The translations under genes were made by a program, and so were the position numbers. From Bdellovibrio bacteriovorus (GTDB taxonomy: Bacteria; Bdellovibrionota; Bdellovibrionia; Bdellovibrionales; Bdellovibrionaceae), in contig NZ_LUKF01000016.1 in assembly GCF_001592755.1 (NCBI RefSeq), positions 248,001 through 312,000 on the forward strand: a stretch of 64,000 nucleotides of DNA, written 5' to 3'. Shown here in pieces: positions 30,801 through 39,677 of this stretch (the stretch's first letter is position 1; every line of letters starts with the position of its first letter). Under the pieces are notes generated by a model that was not told the origin of the DNA, did no database searches, and worked only from the letters and a program-made list of their open reading frames with translations.

Positions 30801-32099
30801 CAGTGTTCTGTGTGAAGGTGGGCACTCGTCCATAGAGATGCCGAATCTGTGGTTGATCTTGATACGACCAACTTCAGAAAGATCATAAGTCTCTGGATCG
30901 AAGAACAAACGACCGAAGAATGTCGTAGCTGCTTCCAAAGTTGGAGGCTCACCAGGACGAAGGCGTTTGTAGATCTCAACCAAAGATTCATCTTTGTTAG
31001 AAACTTTATCAACTAGCAACGTGTTGCGAAGGTAAGGACCTACAGTCAAACCGTCGAAGAAGATCATGAAGAAACGATCAATTCCAGACTCGATAGAACG
31101 CTTGATGATTGCAGAGTTCAATTCTGCATTGGCATCAGCGATGATCTCACCTGTTGACTCGTCAATAAGTGGTTTCGCCAATACTTTTCCGTCAAGGTCT
31201 TCAGGCTGAACTTCAAGCTCAGTGATGTTAAGATCTTTGATTTTCTTAACGATCGCGCGAGTGATACGACGACCTGCTTTAACAAGCGCCTCGCCTGATT
31301 TTGGATCGATAACGTCTGTCAATGCTCTTTGACCCGACATGCGTTCGATATCAAGTTTACGATAAAGCTTTCCAGATTTTACGTAAACTTCGTCTAGGTC
31401 GTAGAAGTACTCAAGAAGTTGCTCAGTGTTGTAACCAAGAGCCTTCAAAAGAATTGTCACAGGGAATTTACGACGGCGGTCGATACGTACGTGGATAAGA
31501 TCTTTTTGATCGAATTCAGCATCCAACCAAGAACCACGGTAAGGAATCACACGTGCAGAGTAAATCAATTTACCAGAAGCATTGTTCTTACCACCATCGT
31601 GGTCGAAGAATACGCCCGGAGAACGGTGCAACTGAGAAACAACAACGCGCTCAGTACCGTTGATGATGAAAGAACCGTTGGCAGTCATCAATGGGATTTC
31701 GCCCAAGTAAACTTCTTGTTCTTTCACGTCGCGGATGCTGCGTGCTTCAGTTTCTTCGTCAACGTCGAAAACGATCAAACGAAGAGTCACCTTGATTGGA
31801 GCAGCGAAAGTCATACCACGTTGACGGCACTCGTCCACGTCGTACTTAGCTGGCTCTAGAGTGTATGATACAAACTCAAGGCTTGCTGTGTTGTTGAAAT
31901 CTGTAATTGGGAATACAGACTTGAAAACGCCATTGAGACCCGCATCGCCACGGCGATCTGGATCCATATCTTTTTGAATGAAAGCTTCGTAAGAAGATTT
32001 CTGCAATTCAATCAGATTTGGGATATCAATGACCTGCTTGTTTTTTGCAAAAGACTTTCTAACTCGGATGTTAGAAGCTGTAACTGGAGTTCTTTCCAA
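27897..32099 (-). CDS. rpoB: RNA polymerase beta subunit
   Basis: A 1400-residue beta subunit. The start is set at TTG (32097-32099) because AGGAG stands 6 bp upstream and the protein then begins [20 protein letters not shown]. Reading further upstream would pass through a leader hairpin. The rifampicin region reads [20 protein letters not shown] and then [14 protein letters not shown], the sensitive type. [17 protein letters not shown] and [18 protein letters not shown] are further signatures. The last 35 residues are an acidic tail ([16 protein letters not shown]). It is separated from rplL by about 8 kb. Confidence 0.98.
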   Translation of the reverse strand: MERTPVTASNIRVRKSFAKNKQVIDIPNLIELQKSSYEAFIQKDMDPDRRGDAGLNGVFKSVFPITDFNNTASLEFVSYTLEPAKYDVDECRQRGMTFAAPIKVTLRLIVFDVDEETEARSIRDVKEQEVYLGEIPLMTANGSFIINGTERVVVSQLHRSPGVFFDHDGGKNNASGKLIYSARVIPYRGSWLDAEFDQKDLIHVRIDRRRKFPVTILLKALGYNTEQLLEYFYDLDEVYVKSGKLYRKLDIERMSGQRALTDVIDPKSGEALVKAGRRITRAIVKKIKDLNITELEVQPEDLDGKVLAKPLIDESTGEIIADANAELNSAIIKRSIESGIDRFFMIFFDGLTVGPYLRNTLLVDKVSNKDESLVEIYKRLRPGEPPTLEAATTFFGRLFFDPETYDLSEVGRIKINHRFGISMDECPPSHRTLTHKDILSTIKTLIDLKNGRGVIDDIDHLGNRRVRSVGELLENQYRIGLVRMERAIRERMSLQDVETMMPHDLVNAKPVNAVVKEFFGSSQLSQFMDQTNPLSEITHKRRLSALGPGGLTRDRAGFEVRDVHPTHYGRICPIETPEGPNIGLIASLATYARINNYGFIETPYRKVEQGSISKDINYLSALEEAGHYIAPAARDEAGNKAIQTATTITRRDGEYEIVDKDKVALMDVSPSQLVSIAASLIPFLEHDDANRALMGSNMQRQAVPLLRSRAPLVGTGVERLVARDSGTSVVAQNDGIVEEVDASRIVVRRFAKGGELGANVDIYNLTKYQRTNQNTCFNQKPIVTVGDKVSKGDIIADGPSTELGELALGQNILVAFTPWQGYNFEDSILISERLLKDDVYTSIHIEEFECVARDTKLGKEEITRDIANVGEEALKDLDSSGIIRIGAEVRPGFILVGKVTPKGETQLSPEEKLLRAIFGEKAGDVRDTSLRAPSGVYGTVIDAQVYSREGADRDERLSSIIEEKKRKLEKDLAVEQNVIKNNAISKLRDILVGKTTTGVLLNEDGSQKLLNKGQIITEADLETVPFELLNYIPLEQDLEFQVNKIIDNARNQLDAVKLVFNEKIDRLRKGDELPPGVIKMVKVYVAIKRKMQVGDKFAGRHGNKGVVSKVLPAEDMPYLADGTPVDMVLNPLGVPSRMNIGQILEVHLGWAAHNLGKQLGAHLEKWNAENARKDMKDIFSDSDISAKLDKADDGSLKSMVTRMKNGIHVGTPVFDGARESDVKGLLEKAQVPTSGKSILFDGRTGEPFTNPVTVGIMYMLKLHHLVEEKIHARSIGPYSLVSQQPLGGKAQFGGQRLGEMEVWAIEAYGAAYSLQEFLTVKSDDVAGRTRMYESIVKGENILEPGLPESFNVLVKELQSLALNVELMESDILSDSDDELTDDVIEGEEAIVPAPTEPEQH

Positions 32100-32121
32100 T
32101 TTACTCTCCTGATCTGTTTGC

Positions 32122-32140
32122 ACTCCGGCAGGGCCGGAGT
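32122..32140 (-). promoter_or_regulatory. ACTCCG-type leader hairpin upstream of rpoB
   Basis: A perfect 8-bp stem ACTCCGGC/GCCGGAGT with a 3-nt loop ends about 22 bp upstream of the TTG start. No T-run follows. It closely resembles the rpsL leader hairpin at 23557-23574. A perfect TATAAT on the minus strand (32240-32245) about 140 bp upstream may be the -10 box of the rpoB promoter, but no good -35 box is seen. Confidence 0.45.
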
Positions 32141-32245
32141 AGAAAATCGGACATTCGCTTCGGGGGGAATTATCCAAGGCCCACATTAAATCTTTAGATA
32201 AGCATCTCAACCTACCTGAAGTTTTAAGGAAATCAAGTGATTATA

Positions 32246-32796
32246 ATACTTTCCGCCTGGTTTAGGAGGGGCTCTTCGAGGGGCTTAGAAACCTAAAATT
32301 TGATGAATTATTTAGAAGGTGTGCGGCCCTCAAAAAGGAAGGACCTTACCTTAAGAGTTCTCTTTTTGATGAAGACTTCAAAACGAAGATCAAGCAGCCT
32401 TCTCAAGAATCATCGCGTTGCGTTAGTTGATTGAAATATAAAGGAATTTTAAGCTTCAAGAAAGAATTCCGATGGAGCTGTGCCTTCGTCATTAAAGAAC
32501 TGCGACCGTTTTAAAAAGGGCTTTCCTGAACCGCATGGATTGACTCTCAGTCTATTTGCGCATCGCAGCCATGCCTCCTCTGAGCGACATTCGTATTTAA
32601 ACCTTTTCCTTTTTTCAATCGAAGAACCGGGAAGTGCTTGAAAAATACGCAGGCCAAACAACCTTTTCCTAGTTTTGCAAACGACCTTCTTGATTTCGCG
32701 GTCGTTTTAAAACTCCTAAGTGACCTTTGTAATCCTCCCATCCCACTTTTGAAAAACCCCTGATTTGTTAGGCTTTCAGCAAACAAGGAGATGCCT
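32246..32796. other. Intergenic stretch between rpoB and the beta-propeller gene
   Basis: About 550 bp without a supportable gene. Short minus-strand frames exist here, but they have no ribosome-binding site, no family resemblance, and run into the next gene's start. An 11-bp direct repeat AACCTTTTCCT occurs at about 32600 and 32660. The sequence looks like degraded or non-coding material next to the accessory block. Confidence 0.4.
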
Positions 32797-34173
32797 ATGA
32801 AAGCATTGGTCCCTTTTTTGGCGATGATAGCCACGAGCTTCGGCGCTTATGCCGGCCCCAGCGATCTGTCTGCCTATTTTTCGAAAGACTTTCTAATTAA
32901 GAAGGCGGACACCGGCTGCATGCCGAAAGGAATGAAGGCCGATAAAACCGGAGACTTCCTCTACGTCGCGGAAATGTGTGGAAAAATAGATCCCGCGAAA
33001 AACAAACGAGTGCCCACCGCCTCCGTTTTTGATCTGAAAAAGCAAACCTTAGTAAAAACACTGGTGACGCCCGCGGGACCTACGGACGGCATTTTTGCGA
33101 ATACCGAAGTCGATATTTCTATAGATGGGAAGTTTGCTTTTATTTCTCGCGCTGAGGGAGGAAAAACGGCCGAGGTCTTTAAAAACGGTGGTCTTTTGAG
33201 TGTCGTGAATACAGAAACTCAAAACATCGTGAAGTACATTCCCACAAAAGGTGAAGGCTCTAAGATCATCGCCTCACGCCCGCTCGTCGCCGAAAGACCA
33301 TTGGAACAAATTCTTTATGTCGCCAATTATTTTTCTGACGACATCAGTGTGATTGATGTTACGAATCTTAAAGATGACGGCAATTTGGATGGCAGCCGTC
33401 ACCTTGTGAAAAAAATCCGTTTGCAGACGCGTTTTACAAATCCTTCGATCAAAAAATATCTGATCGCTCCCCGCGGAATTACTTTTACGCCTGACGGGAA
33501 ATACGCATTAATTCTAGCCACCGAAACCGGCAGTCTTATCATTGTCGATGCTTTGAACCATCAGCAGATCGCGGAAATTTCTCCGATTGAAGATTCCACT
33601 GCGGGCCGACCACTAAATTTACGTCATGTGGTTGTTACTAAGAATGGACGCCTGGCTTACTTCAGTCATATGCGCGGCAACGCCGTTTCAAGGATTGATA
33701 TGGAAAAACTGATGGAGGAAATCGCAAAGGTCGCCACCACATCAATGACTCCCGTATTGCCCTCAAGTGTATGGAACAAACTTTTTGTTCCCTTCAATAC
33801 TCCGAAAGGACTTAAAAAGATTTTGATACTTGAAGATTACCCGTTAGATCATCCTAACTTCCCCGGCAAAAAATGGGACCTCGCGCACCCCAACACCATC
33901 GTTTTAGATCCTTTGGAAAATCGTTACCTTTTTGTTTCATCGCGAACTACGAGTTATAAAGATGACGACAAGGTCGATCCGCGAATTAAAGGAAAAATTG
34001 ATATTATCGACACGAGAAACGGAAAGACCGTTTTCACTTTAGTCGGAGGTGCCCAGCCAACGGCGTTGGAGGTTTCACCTGATGGTTCAACCCTAATCTC
34101 AGCGGGCTTGAAAGATGATAAAGTTTATTTCTACGACATTAGCAAGATTATTTCTTTGTACCAGCGGTGGTAG
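32797..34173 (+). CDS. Secreted beta-propeller (YncE-like) protein
   Basis: A 458-residue exported protein. The ATG at 32797 is preferred because AGGAG lies 6 bp before it; the ATG six bases earlier overlaps that ribosome-binding site. The signal peptide is MKALVPFLAMIATSFGAYA. Repeated blades of the YncE/40-residue type are seen, with LYVANYFSDDISVIDV, the motif ITFTPDGKYALILATETGS, and the final blade LEVSPDGSTLISAGLKDD. Such proteins bind ligands or partners in the periplasm; no catalytic motif or heme site is visible. It is the only plus-strand gene of the rplL-rpoB interval. Confidence 0.75.
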   Translation: MKALVPFLAMIATSFGAYAGPSDLSAYFSKDFLIKKADTGCMPKGMKADKTGDFLYVAEMCGKIDPAKNKRVPTASVFDLKKQTLVKTLVTPAGPTDGIFANTEVDISIDGKFAFISRAEGGKTAEVFKNGGLLSVVNTETQNIVKYIPTKGEGSKIIASRPLVAERPLEQILYVANYFSDDISVIDVTNLKDDGNLDGSRHLVKKIRLQTRFTNPSIKKYLIAPRGITFTPDGKYALILATETGSLIIVDALNHQQIAEISPIEDSTAGRPLNLRHVVVTKNGRLAYFSHMRGNAVSRIDMEKLMEEIAKVATTSMTPVLPSSVWNKLFVPFNTPKGLKKILILEDYPLDHPNFPGKKWDLAHPNTIVLDPLENRYLFVSSRTTSYKDDDKVDPRIKGKIDIIDTRNGKTVFTLVGGAQPTALEVSPDGSTLISAGLKDDKVYFYDISKIISLYQRW

Positions 34174-34253
34174 CCGAGAGCCCTTTTCAACAAAGGCTCT
34201 TGAATATATTTCTGAAGAGTCACTGAAACTCTTTCGTAAATAATTGAAGTCGA

Positions 34254-34284
34254 GACTCCTCCTTGCGATACCTAGGGAGGAGTC
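34254..34284. terminator. Hairpin between convergent genes
   Basis: GACTCCTCC pairs perfectly with GGAGGAGTC across a 13-nt loop, midway between the convergent propeller and hydrolase genes. There is no long T-run on either side. Confidence 0.5.
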
Positions 34285-34294
34285 ATCATCGAAA

Positions 34295-35050
34295 TTATTT
34301 ATCTACTCCCGCAGCTGCCAAAATAGCATTCACAACACGAAGAGGTTGCGATTGCATAATGACGTGGCTTCCAGGATAAGCCGTCGTCGTTGCTCCGATT
34401 TTGGAGGCCATGGCTTTTTGAAGGGCCGGCTGAATCATATGGTCTGTTTCAGCGACGACGTACCAAGAAGGTTTAGTTTTCCAAGAGGCGATTGTCGCCT
34501 TTTCCGCGAACGAAGTGGCCGCCGTCGGAATCTGCGTTGCAAACATCAGGGACGTTGTTTTGCGTGGAAGATCTTGAGCGAAATATTTTTTCATCCCCAT
34601 CTCCGTCAAAGTTCCATATCCGAAAGAATCGATCACCAATTGGCCAAAACCGGGAGATGCTGGATAATCCTTCGTCAAATCTAAAACAGACTGCCCTTCA
34701 GAAGGAGCAAAGGCCGCTACATATACCAGAGCATGAACATTCGGCTTACTGCCTGCTTGCGTAATGACGAATCCTCCCCAGGAATGTCCTACTAGAACCA
34801 CGGGGCCTTTCACATTTGCTAAAGCTCGCTCCGTCGCAGCGACGTCATCAGCAAACGACGTTAACGGATTTTGAACGGCAACGACTTTAAATCCCCGCTC
34901 TTGCAGCATGGTGGTGACACGACTCCACGAGGCTGTGGCATCGGCAAAAGCTCCGTGAACTAAAACGATGGTATGATCTGTGGGAACCAAGGCTTGAGCC
35001 CACGGAACCAACAGAAAAGATAAAATAAAAATACTTAAAATATTTCGCAT
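34295..35050 (-). CDS. Exported alpha/beta hydrolase
   Basis: A 251-residue hydrolase with signal peptide (MRNILSIFILSFLLVPWAQA). The ATG at 35048-35050 has AAGGAG 6 bp upstream. The fold signature starts with the oxyanion stretch VLVHGAFADATASW. The nucleophile elbow is VLVGHSWGGFV (serine near residue 96), a late acidic residue lies in VVAETDHMIQP, and the catalytic histidine in AYPGSHVIMQSQP. This is the pattern of periplasmic esterase-like proteins annotated as salicylate-esterase/haloperoxidase relatives. The true substrate cannot be told. Confidence 0.85.
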   Translation of the reverse strand: MRNILSIFILSFLLVPWAQALVPTDHTIVLVHGAFADATASWSRVTTMLQERGFKVVAVQNPLTSFADDVAATERALANVKGPVVLVGHSWGGFVITQAGSKPNVHALVYVAAFAPSEGQSVLDLTKDYPASPGFGQLVIDSFGYGTLTEMGMKKYFAQDLPRKTTSLMFATQIPTAATSFAEKATIASWKTKPSWYVVAETDHMIQPALQKAMASKIGATTTAYPGSHVIMQSQPLRVVNAILAAAGVDK

Positions 35051-35161
35051 AGGATGCTCCTTTTTTTCAGAAAAGTAGAGCATCATGCGGTATCGGCCTC
35101 AATCACGACGCCTAAGATACACAAAGTTCTATTTGAAAATTCACGGACTACTTAAATGGGA

Positions 35162-35698
35162 TTAGAACAGATACTGCAAGGAAAGGCCGGAAGAGATGTA
35201 GTACTGAAGGTCGCGATTGTTATTATTGAAAATAGCAATTACGCCGTTATCAAAGATGCGGATGCGATATGAGATACCAATGCGACTTCGCATAAACGTA
35301 TACGTAGTTCCAAACTCAGCCCCGTAGCGAAGCGCCGTAAAGTCATAATAATCAGGGTAGGGATACTTGTCTGGCGACTCTAGAAAGTATTTGTCAGAAT
35401 TAAGGGCGTAAACCAAGAAGAATCCAAATTGCAAAGGCCTCCAGACATCTTCGCGCACGGGAGTATTCCATCGCGAATAACGATAGACCAGATTCGCCTG
35501 ATAAAAAACCTCGTCATCAATCGGATAACCCCCCAAAGAAAGATCGACCGCGTGTTCAGGCTCAAACTCGTAACTGGCCCCTGCTGCGACAGTTCCCATG
35601 AATCCTGCGCGCTCAACCACGGCACGCCAGTCATCGGCGTGCGCTGACGACACAAAAAGAAACAGGAATGCTATCGCTAAGGCTTGATAGTTAAGCAT
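35162..35698 (-). CDS. Small outer-membrane beta-barrel-like protein
   Basis: A 178-residue exported protein. The ATG at 35696-35698 begins the signal peptide MLNYQALAIAFLFLFVSSAHA, with GGGGAA just upstream. The mature part has alternating hydrophobic/aromatic strands (FQANLVYRYSRW-like, FGTTYTFMRSRIGISYRIRI) and ends in phenylalanine (SLQYLF), as outer-membrane barrels do. Its start lies inside the end of the phosphoesterase gene (22-bp overlap), so it is the last gene of a three-gene envelope operon. The family is not recognised. Confidence 0.6.
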   Translation of the reverse strand: MLNYQALAIAFLFLFVSSAHADDWRAVVERAGFMGTVAAGASYEFEPEHAVDLSLGGYPIDDEVFYQANLVYRYSRWNTPVREDVWRPLQFGFFLVYALNSDKYFLESPDKYPYPDYYDFTALRYGAEFGTTYTFMRSRIGISYRIRIFDNGVIAIFNNNNRDLQYYISSGLSLQYLF

Positions 35699-36492
35699 GT
35701 GTTCCCCATTGTATCCATACGTGTGACACAAAATTGATTTCCTTGAACTGTGATACTTAACCAGTGAGTCCCCTCTTCACCGGCCACTCGCCCACATTGC
35801 ATCATGATAGTGTCGTGATCAGTGGAAAGATCATAGACGTGATTATGTCCGTTATAGATGACCTTTACTCTGGGATGCTCTATCACGTAACCCAATGTCG
35901 CCGCGACATCGTCAAAGTAGCGATCTGTATCGCGCAACTGCACATGCGAAAAGATCATGATGTTTTTCGCCGTTTCATCGACGCGCGCCTTCAGCCAATC
36001 CGGATCGAACTCTTTAGGATTTTCAAGATTGTTCGAATTAAAGAAGATGAAACGATAGTTGTCGGATTCGAAATAGAAATTCGAAGGCCCAAAGGCCTTG
36101 CGATAAAGTTCGGGTCCCGCTCCGATCGAGTCGTGATTACCAACCGCATTGATGACCAGTTGTCGAAGGGGATTGATCGCTTCGATAAACTCGTCATATT
36201 CGAGATTGTATGCAGAGTTCGTGAAATCCCCCAACCCCGCGACGAAGTCAAACTTTTCGGCTTGATTCATTTGAAACACCATTTTATCGGTGGCCTTATA
36301 GTTTTGATGAGGGTCAGAAAATACAGCAATGCGGATCACGCCATCGCTTTCAGGGTTCCCCACTTTATCTAAAGAAAGCTTATTCAAATTTCGTTCAGGC
36401 CGTAACAAATTGTCAGAGAAAGGAGAATCTACAAAGGGAGCGCAAGAACTCGTAAATACAAATGCAATGATATAAAAAAGGAGCCTGATCAT
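35677..36492 (-). CDS. Lipoprotein metallophosphoesterase (calcineurin-like)
   Basis: A 271-residue protein with a lipobox (FTSSC, cysteine near residue 17). The metallophosphatase motifs occur in order: IAVFSDPHQN, VAGLGDFTN, NAVGNHD, IMIFSHVQL and IYNGHNHVY. All metal ligands expected for the two-metal site are present. It would hydrolyse phosphoesters at the periplasmic membrane face; the substrate is unknown. It overlaps the upstream barrel gene by 4 bp (ATGA) and the downstream one by 22 bp, so the three are co-translated. Confidence 0.85.
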   Translation of the reverse strand: MIRLLFYIIAFVFTSSCAPFVDSPFSDNLLRPERNLNKLSLDKVGNPESDGVIRIAVFSDPHQNYKATDKMVFQMNQAEKFDFVAGLGDFTNSAYNLEYDEFIEAINPLRQLVINAVGNHDSIGAGPELYRKAFGPSNFYFESDNYRFIFFNSNNLENPKEFDPDWLKARVDETAKNIMIFSHVQLRDTDRYFDDVAATLGYVIEHPRVKVIYNGHNHVYDLSTDHDTIMMQCGRVAGEEGTHWLSITVQGNQFCVTRMDTMGNTCLTIKP

Positions 36493-37466
36493 AGTTTAAA
36501 CTCCACACCCAAGCGACCATAAAAATCATTGTCTATCTGAGTGACGTTGGAATTTGGATGATAGATTCTTTCAGATTCATAAAGTCGTCTGTCGACGGCG
36601 GCGCCTAGAGCGAAGGTCACTCCCGTTTTTGCAGTCACGAATTTTTTGAAAGCGGCTTCCGCGAAGATCTCTTGATAATACAGACGATCTTCATCATCGG
36701 CGCGAGAGTCATACATGTAAGAACGAACCGTCAAACCCACTCTGCCGTCGAAAACAAATTCGTCTTGAAGAAATTTTCGCGCCCAGTAGTTGATTCCAAA
36801 TGGGGTAATTCCAAAACTATGCAGCCAATTCACGTCAGCTCCCCATTCAATACGGAAGAAAGGAAAACCGACGGTGGTTCTTACATTTTCACTAAGATTA
36901 TAAATGACCCCAAAGTACGGAAAGGGTTTTCCATCGTGAATACCGCGATTGTCAGACTGGTTGATCGCAAAAATCCAGTGGTAGTCTTCTGCGGGTGCCG
37001 TTTGATAGGCAATAGTTCCATCAAAATAATCGTTGCGCGGCTCTCCCCAGGGAACGTCACTGGCTGTCGCATAAGATGCGAAAAAGCCCAAGCGTCCGCC
37101 ATTTGAAAACTCCCGGCGCGCACCGAAGCCAGCGCCCTGGTTTTGCAAAGAATTGGCAATGAAGACTTCCTGCTCTCCTAAGGTAAACTGAGTGCGCCCT
37201 AAACTTAAGCTTTCTGAAAAGACGTTCGCAGAAGCGCTCCAGGTTTCAGATTTATAAAGAGGAATGCGAATATCGGTGTCAAAGATACGAACCGGAGAAT
37301 CTTTGTAAGTATAAGGAGAGGTCCACAGATCCGAACGAAAGCTAAAGAGCATTTGCAGATTTTGTTCTTCAATTGTGGGAATGGTCCCTAACGGTACAGA
37401 GAAGGCCCGAGGGACTTGTAGAATAACAAACGCAAAAAAGAAAAGATGAATGAAGTAAATCACCAT
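36489..37466 (-). CDS. Outer-membrane beta-barrel-type protein
   Basis: A 325-residue exported protein with signal peptide MVIYFIHLFFFAFVILQVPR. The rest is rich in amphipathic strands (GGRLGFFASYATASD, TTVGFPFFRIEWGADVNW, FYGRLGVEFKL) with many Asp/Glu/Arg/Tyr turns. This is the composition of an outer-membrane barrel of roughly 14-16 strands. It is the first gene of the envelope operon with the phosphoesterase and small barrel. A -35/-10 pair sits so close to the ATG that the transcript may start at or near the start codon. Confidence 0.6.
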   Translation of the reverse strand: MVIYFIHLFFFAFVILQVPRAFSVPLGTIPTIEEQNLQMLFSFRSDLWTSPYTYKDSPVRIFDTDIRIPLYKSETWSASANVFSESLSLGRTQFTLGEQEVFIANSLQNQGAGFGARREFSNGGRLGFFASYATASDVPWGEPRNDYFDGTIAYQTAPAEDYHWIFAINQSDNRGIHDGKPFPYFGVIYNLSENVRTTVGFPFFRIEWGADVNWLHSFGITPFGINYWARKFLQDEFVFDGRVGLTVRSYMYDSRADDEDRLYYQEIFAEAAFKKFVTAKTGVTFALGAAVDRRLYESERIYHPNSNVTQIDNDFYGRLGVEFKL

Positions 37467-37469
37467 CTA

Positions 37470-37498
37470 TTTGTAGGCCCTGTTAAAACTTCCGTCAA
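37470..37498 (-). promoter_or_regulatory. Candidate promoter of the envelope operon, possibly leaderless
   Basis: On the minus strand TTGACG (37493-37498) and TACAAA (37470-37475) are 17 bp apart. The -10 box ends only 3 bp before the ATG, and there is no ribosome-binding site. A leaderless transcript would explain both. Confidence 0.4.
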
Positions 37499-37568
37499 CT
37501 TCTGCACAAAGTTATCAAAAGCAGTATCGGGGCCCGAATTATTTTATCTACGTATGCACTGTCAATTT

Positions 37569-38156
37569 TCACTTTTTAAAGGGATTGAAGAGATAAAGCC
37601 AACTTTGTCCCTTCTTTTTCATCCCTTTTTCGATCACAGCGACCTGATCTTCGTAAATTTTGTCAGCATCTTCAGGCAAAACAAAGTCATCCCAACTAAA
37701 ATAAATTTCCGGCCAATCCCGGCCCTCTACCACTTCGTTAAGATGCCCTTTCAGATGTTCTTTTACGAACTCAACTTCCGTACGCCAGTTTTTTTGCCAA
37801 CTTTTCTCTTCAGTAATTTTTCGCAATTGTGCAACTTCCCATTTCGCTTGTAATACTTTATCTAAATACATTTCAAAGAAAAAGTATTTAGGGACGTGAC
37901 TGCGCAAAGAAGGATTTGTGTTATCGAAGGATACGCTACAGTGATAAGCAGGATAATTGATATAGATTTCCATCCTGATGTCAGACCCAGGACGAGCCAA
38001 TTTCCAAGTCCATTCATCATTATTATAGGAACGTAAAGCAGCTTCCTGTTGCCACACTGGAGTATATTTAACCTCGAGAATATTGAATCCAAAGTCACGG
38101 GCAAACTGTTGAATATACATCTCTACACTCTTATCTGGATACTTTGGATTCATCAT
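37569..38156 (-). CDS. Candidate immunity protein for the upstream toxin
   Basis: A 195-residue cytoplasmic protein without a signal peptide or membrane segment. I do not recognise a family. Visible features are many aromatic residues (DEWTWKLARP, MEIYINYPAYHC, DWPEIYFSWDDF), a charged helical middle (about residues 95-140) and a basic end. It overlaps the toxin gene by 4 bp (ATG within ATGATGA), with GAGGAG 8 bp upstream. A small cytoplasmic protein coupled directly behind a secreted pre-toxin gene is the standard position of an immunity gene. The assignment rests on that context. Confidence 0.55.
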   Translation of the reverse strand: MMNPKYPDKSVEMYIQQFARDFGFNILEVKYTPVWQQEAALRSYNNDEWTWKLARPGSDIRMEIYINYPAYHCSVSFDNTNPSLRSHVPKYFFFEMYLDKVLQAKWEVAQLRKITEEKSWQKNWRTEVEFVKEHLKGHLNEVVEGRDWPEIYFSWDDFVLPEDADKIYEDQVAVIEKGMKKKGQSWLYLFNPFKK

Positions 38157-39673
38157 AATTTGTTCTCCTCTTCAAAAATTTTCAAAACCTCGTCATCATA
38201 GAACCGGCTGCGTTCTTTAATATTTTTTGGATTTCCGATATCAATGATGGTTATTTGTCCCGACTGAATTCTATCCACCCATTCCATATTTTCTTTATAT
38301 ATTTCGTAGCTCGGAATTTTATCATAAGGCACTCGACCCGACTTAGTTCCTTTAATGAAAGCATTAGATGATGATTTAGTAGGCTCAAAGACTACCGTCT
38401 TTACTCCAGCCACTTCCAGACGGCCAGCCGCATCTCTAACCGAACTCATATCTCGTCCAATCACTGCAACTTCTGAGATGTCTTTCCCCTCTTTGAAGCG
38501 CGCCACCTTCATTCCGCCGAGAATATCAGATACATGTTCGTACTGACTGAAGGCACTTTTAACGGTAACTTTCGTGAATGGATTGCGAGCTACTATTTTA
38601 ATTCCAGCGATCGCAAGACCCGCGACCCCAGGCATGGCAACACCGGCCGCCGCTAAAACTCTTTCTGTTTGAGAGAGCTCTCTGCCATCGACGATGCTCT
38701 TTCCGGTGATGAACTCGTAAACATCCTTTCCCCAACCCAGAGGGGAAATACCAATACCAATGTCAGCGATAGTTTTTACGATTTCTAATGATGCTTGTTG
38801 AAATACGTGCGCCTGCTCTTCAGCGTGGCCAGTGTATGCACGTTCTGCTTTCTCAAGAAAATACTTCGCCTCATTCAAAACTTTGATTTTGCCCGCGTCA
38901 TTTTGATAAGCCACTCGGGCGGTCGCAATAGAAGTTTTTATTGAGAGTTGTTTTTCCGTGAACTGAGCTAAATCCCAGTAATATCCGGCATGAGCTCCAT
39001 CTTCGTAATCGATGTAGTCGGGATAGTTCCACCAATCAGGCCGATAACCGAAATCTGCACAGTCAAAAACAGGGGCGCAATCTTTGATACCTTCAAGTGG
39101 TAAAAAAGATTTACCGTCCACTGATTTTACAAAAAGAGTTTCATCCAGCCTTTCATAAAGATTTTTGTGGCCGAACGCTCCGGGATAATAGACTGTCCCG
39201 TTTGAATCTTTGGCGAATATGACTCCGTCTCCACGATCAGAGTCTTGGCGCGCAATCACGTGGCGTTCTATTCGAGGTACCGAGTTCGAGTTGCTAGAAC
39301 CTCTATCTTCGGAAGCACTATCTAGATCACGATTGTCTTCTTTACCCTCATGCCCAGTATCAGAATTATCATGATGATGATCATCATAATCAGGACCATC
39401 ATCGTCGTAGTCGCCATATCCGCCGTCACGATCGTCATCTCTTTCATCGCACCCTGAACCTACGCAGTCTCCGTCGATGTGACCCTCATAAGCATCTTCA
39501 CCTGGAGTAATGACAAAAGGTTCATCATCAAAAATTTCGATGCGCCCGTCATCGTCATGATCGTGACCATCATTTTCGTCATAAGCATAAGCACTCGGTA
39601 AGAACGATGTATGCAGAACCAACAAAATGGCTAAAATATTCTTAGATTTCCAACGATCTAAAAGCCCGAACAT
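38153..39673 (-). CDS. Secreted polymorphic toxin with PT-TG pre-toxin domain
   Basis: A 506-residue protein. Residues 1-30 are a Sec signal peptide. Residues about 31-125 are extremely Asp/His/Gly-rich (DGHDHDDDGR, DYDDHHHDN), suggesting divalent-cation binding or a flexible linker. Residues 130-300 are a region with Trp/Tyr/Asp motifs and a long helix. Residues about 305-350 match the PT-TG pre-toxin domain (SPLGWGKDVYEFITGKSIVD and GRELSQTERVLAAAG). The C-terminal 110 residues are a variable effector-like domain (EVAVIGRDMSSV, ITIIDIGNPKNIKERSRFYD) of unknown activity. The downstream immunity candidate is coupled. The Shine-Dalgarno is occluded by a hairpin. Confidence 0.65.
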   Translation of the reverse strand: MFGLLDRWKSKNILAILLVLHTSFLPSAYAYDENDGHDHDDDGRIEIFDDEPFVITPGEDAYEGHIDGDCVGSGCDERDDDRDGGYGDYDDDGPDYDDHHHDNSDTGHEGKEDNRDLDSASEDRGSSNSNSVPRIERHVIARQDSDRGDGVIFAKDSNGTVYYPGAFGHKNLYERLDETLFVKSVDGKSFLPLEGIKDCAPVFDCADFGYRPDWWNYPDYIDYEDGAHAGYYWDLAQFTEKQLSIKTSIATARVAYQNDAGKIKVLNEAKYFLEKAERAYTGHAEEQAHVFQQASLEIVKTIADIGIGISPLGWGKDVYEFITGKSIVDGRELSQTERVLAAAGVAMPGVAGLAIAGIKIVARNPFTKVTVKSAFSQYEHVSDILGGMKVARFKEGKDISEVAVIGRDMSSVRDAAGRLEVAGVKTVVFEPTKSSSNAFIKGTKSGRVPYDKIPSYEIYKENMEWVDRIQSGQITIIDIGNPKNIKERSRFYDDEVLKIFEEENKL

Positions 39674-39677
39674 TATA

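Noticed and set aside
32099-32210. Longer RpoB N-terminus beginning upstream at 32210
   Set aside because: It would read through the leader hairpin. The TTG at 32097-32099 has an ideal AGGAG site and matches the usual beta-subunit start.
32547-32834. Minus-strand 95-residue frame upstream of the propeller gene
   Set aside because: It overlaps the start and signal peptide of a well-supported plus-strand gene and has no ribosome-binding site.
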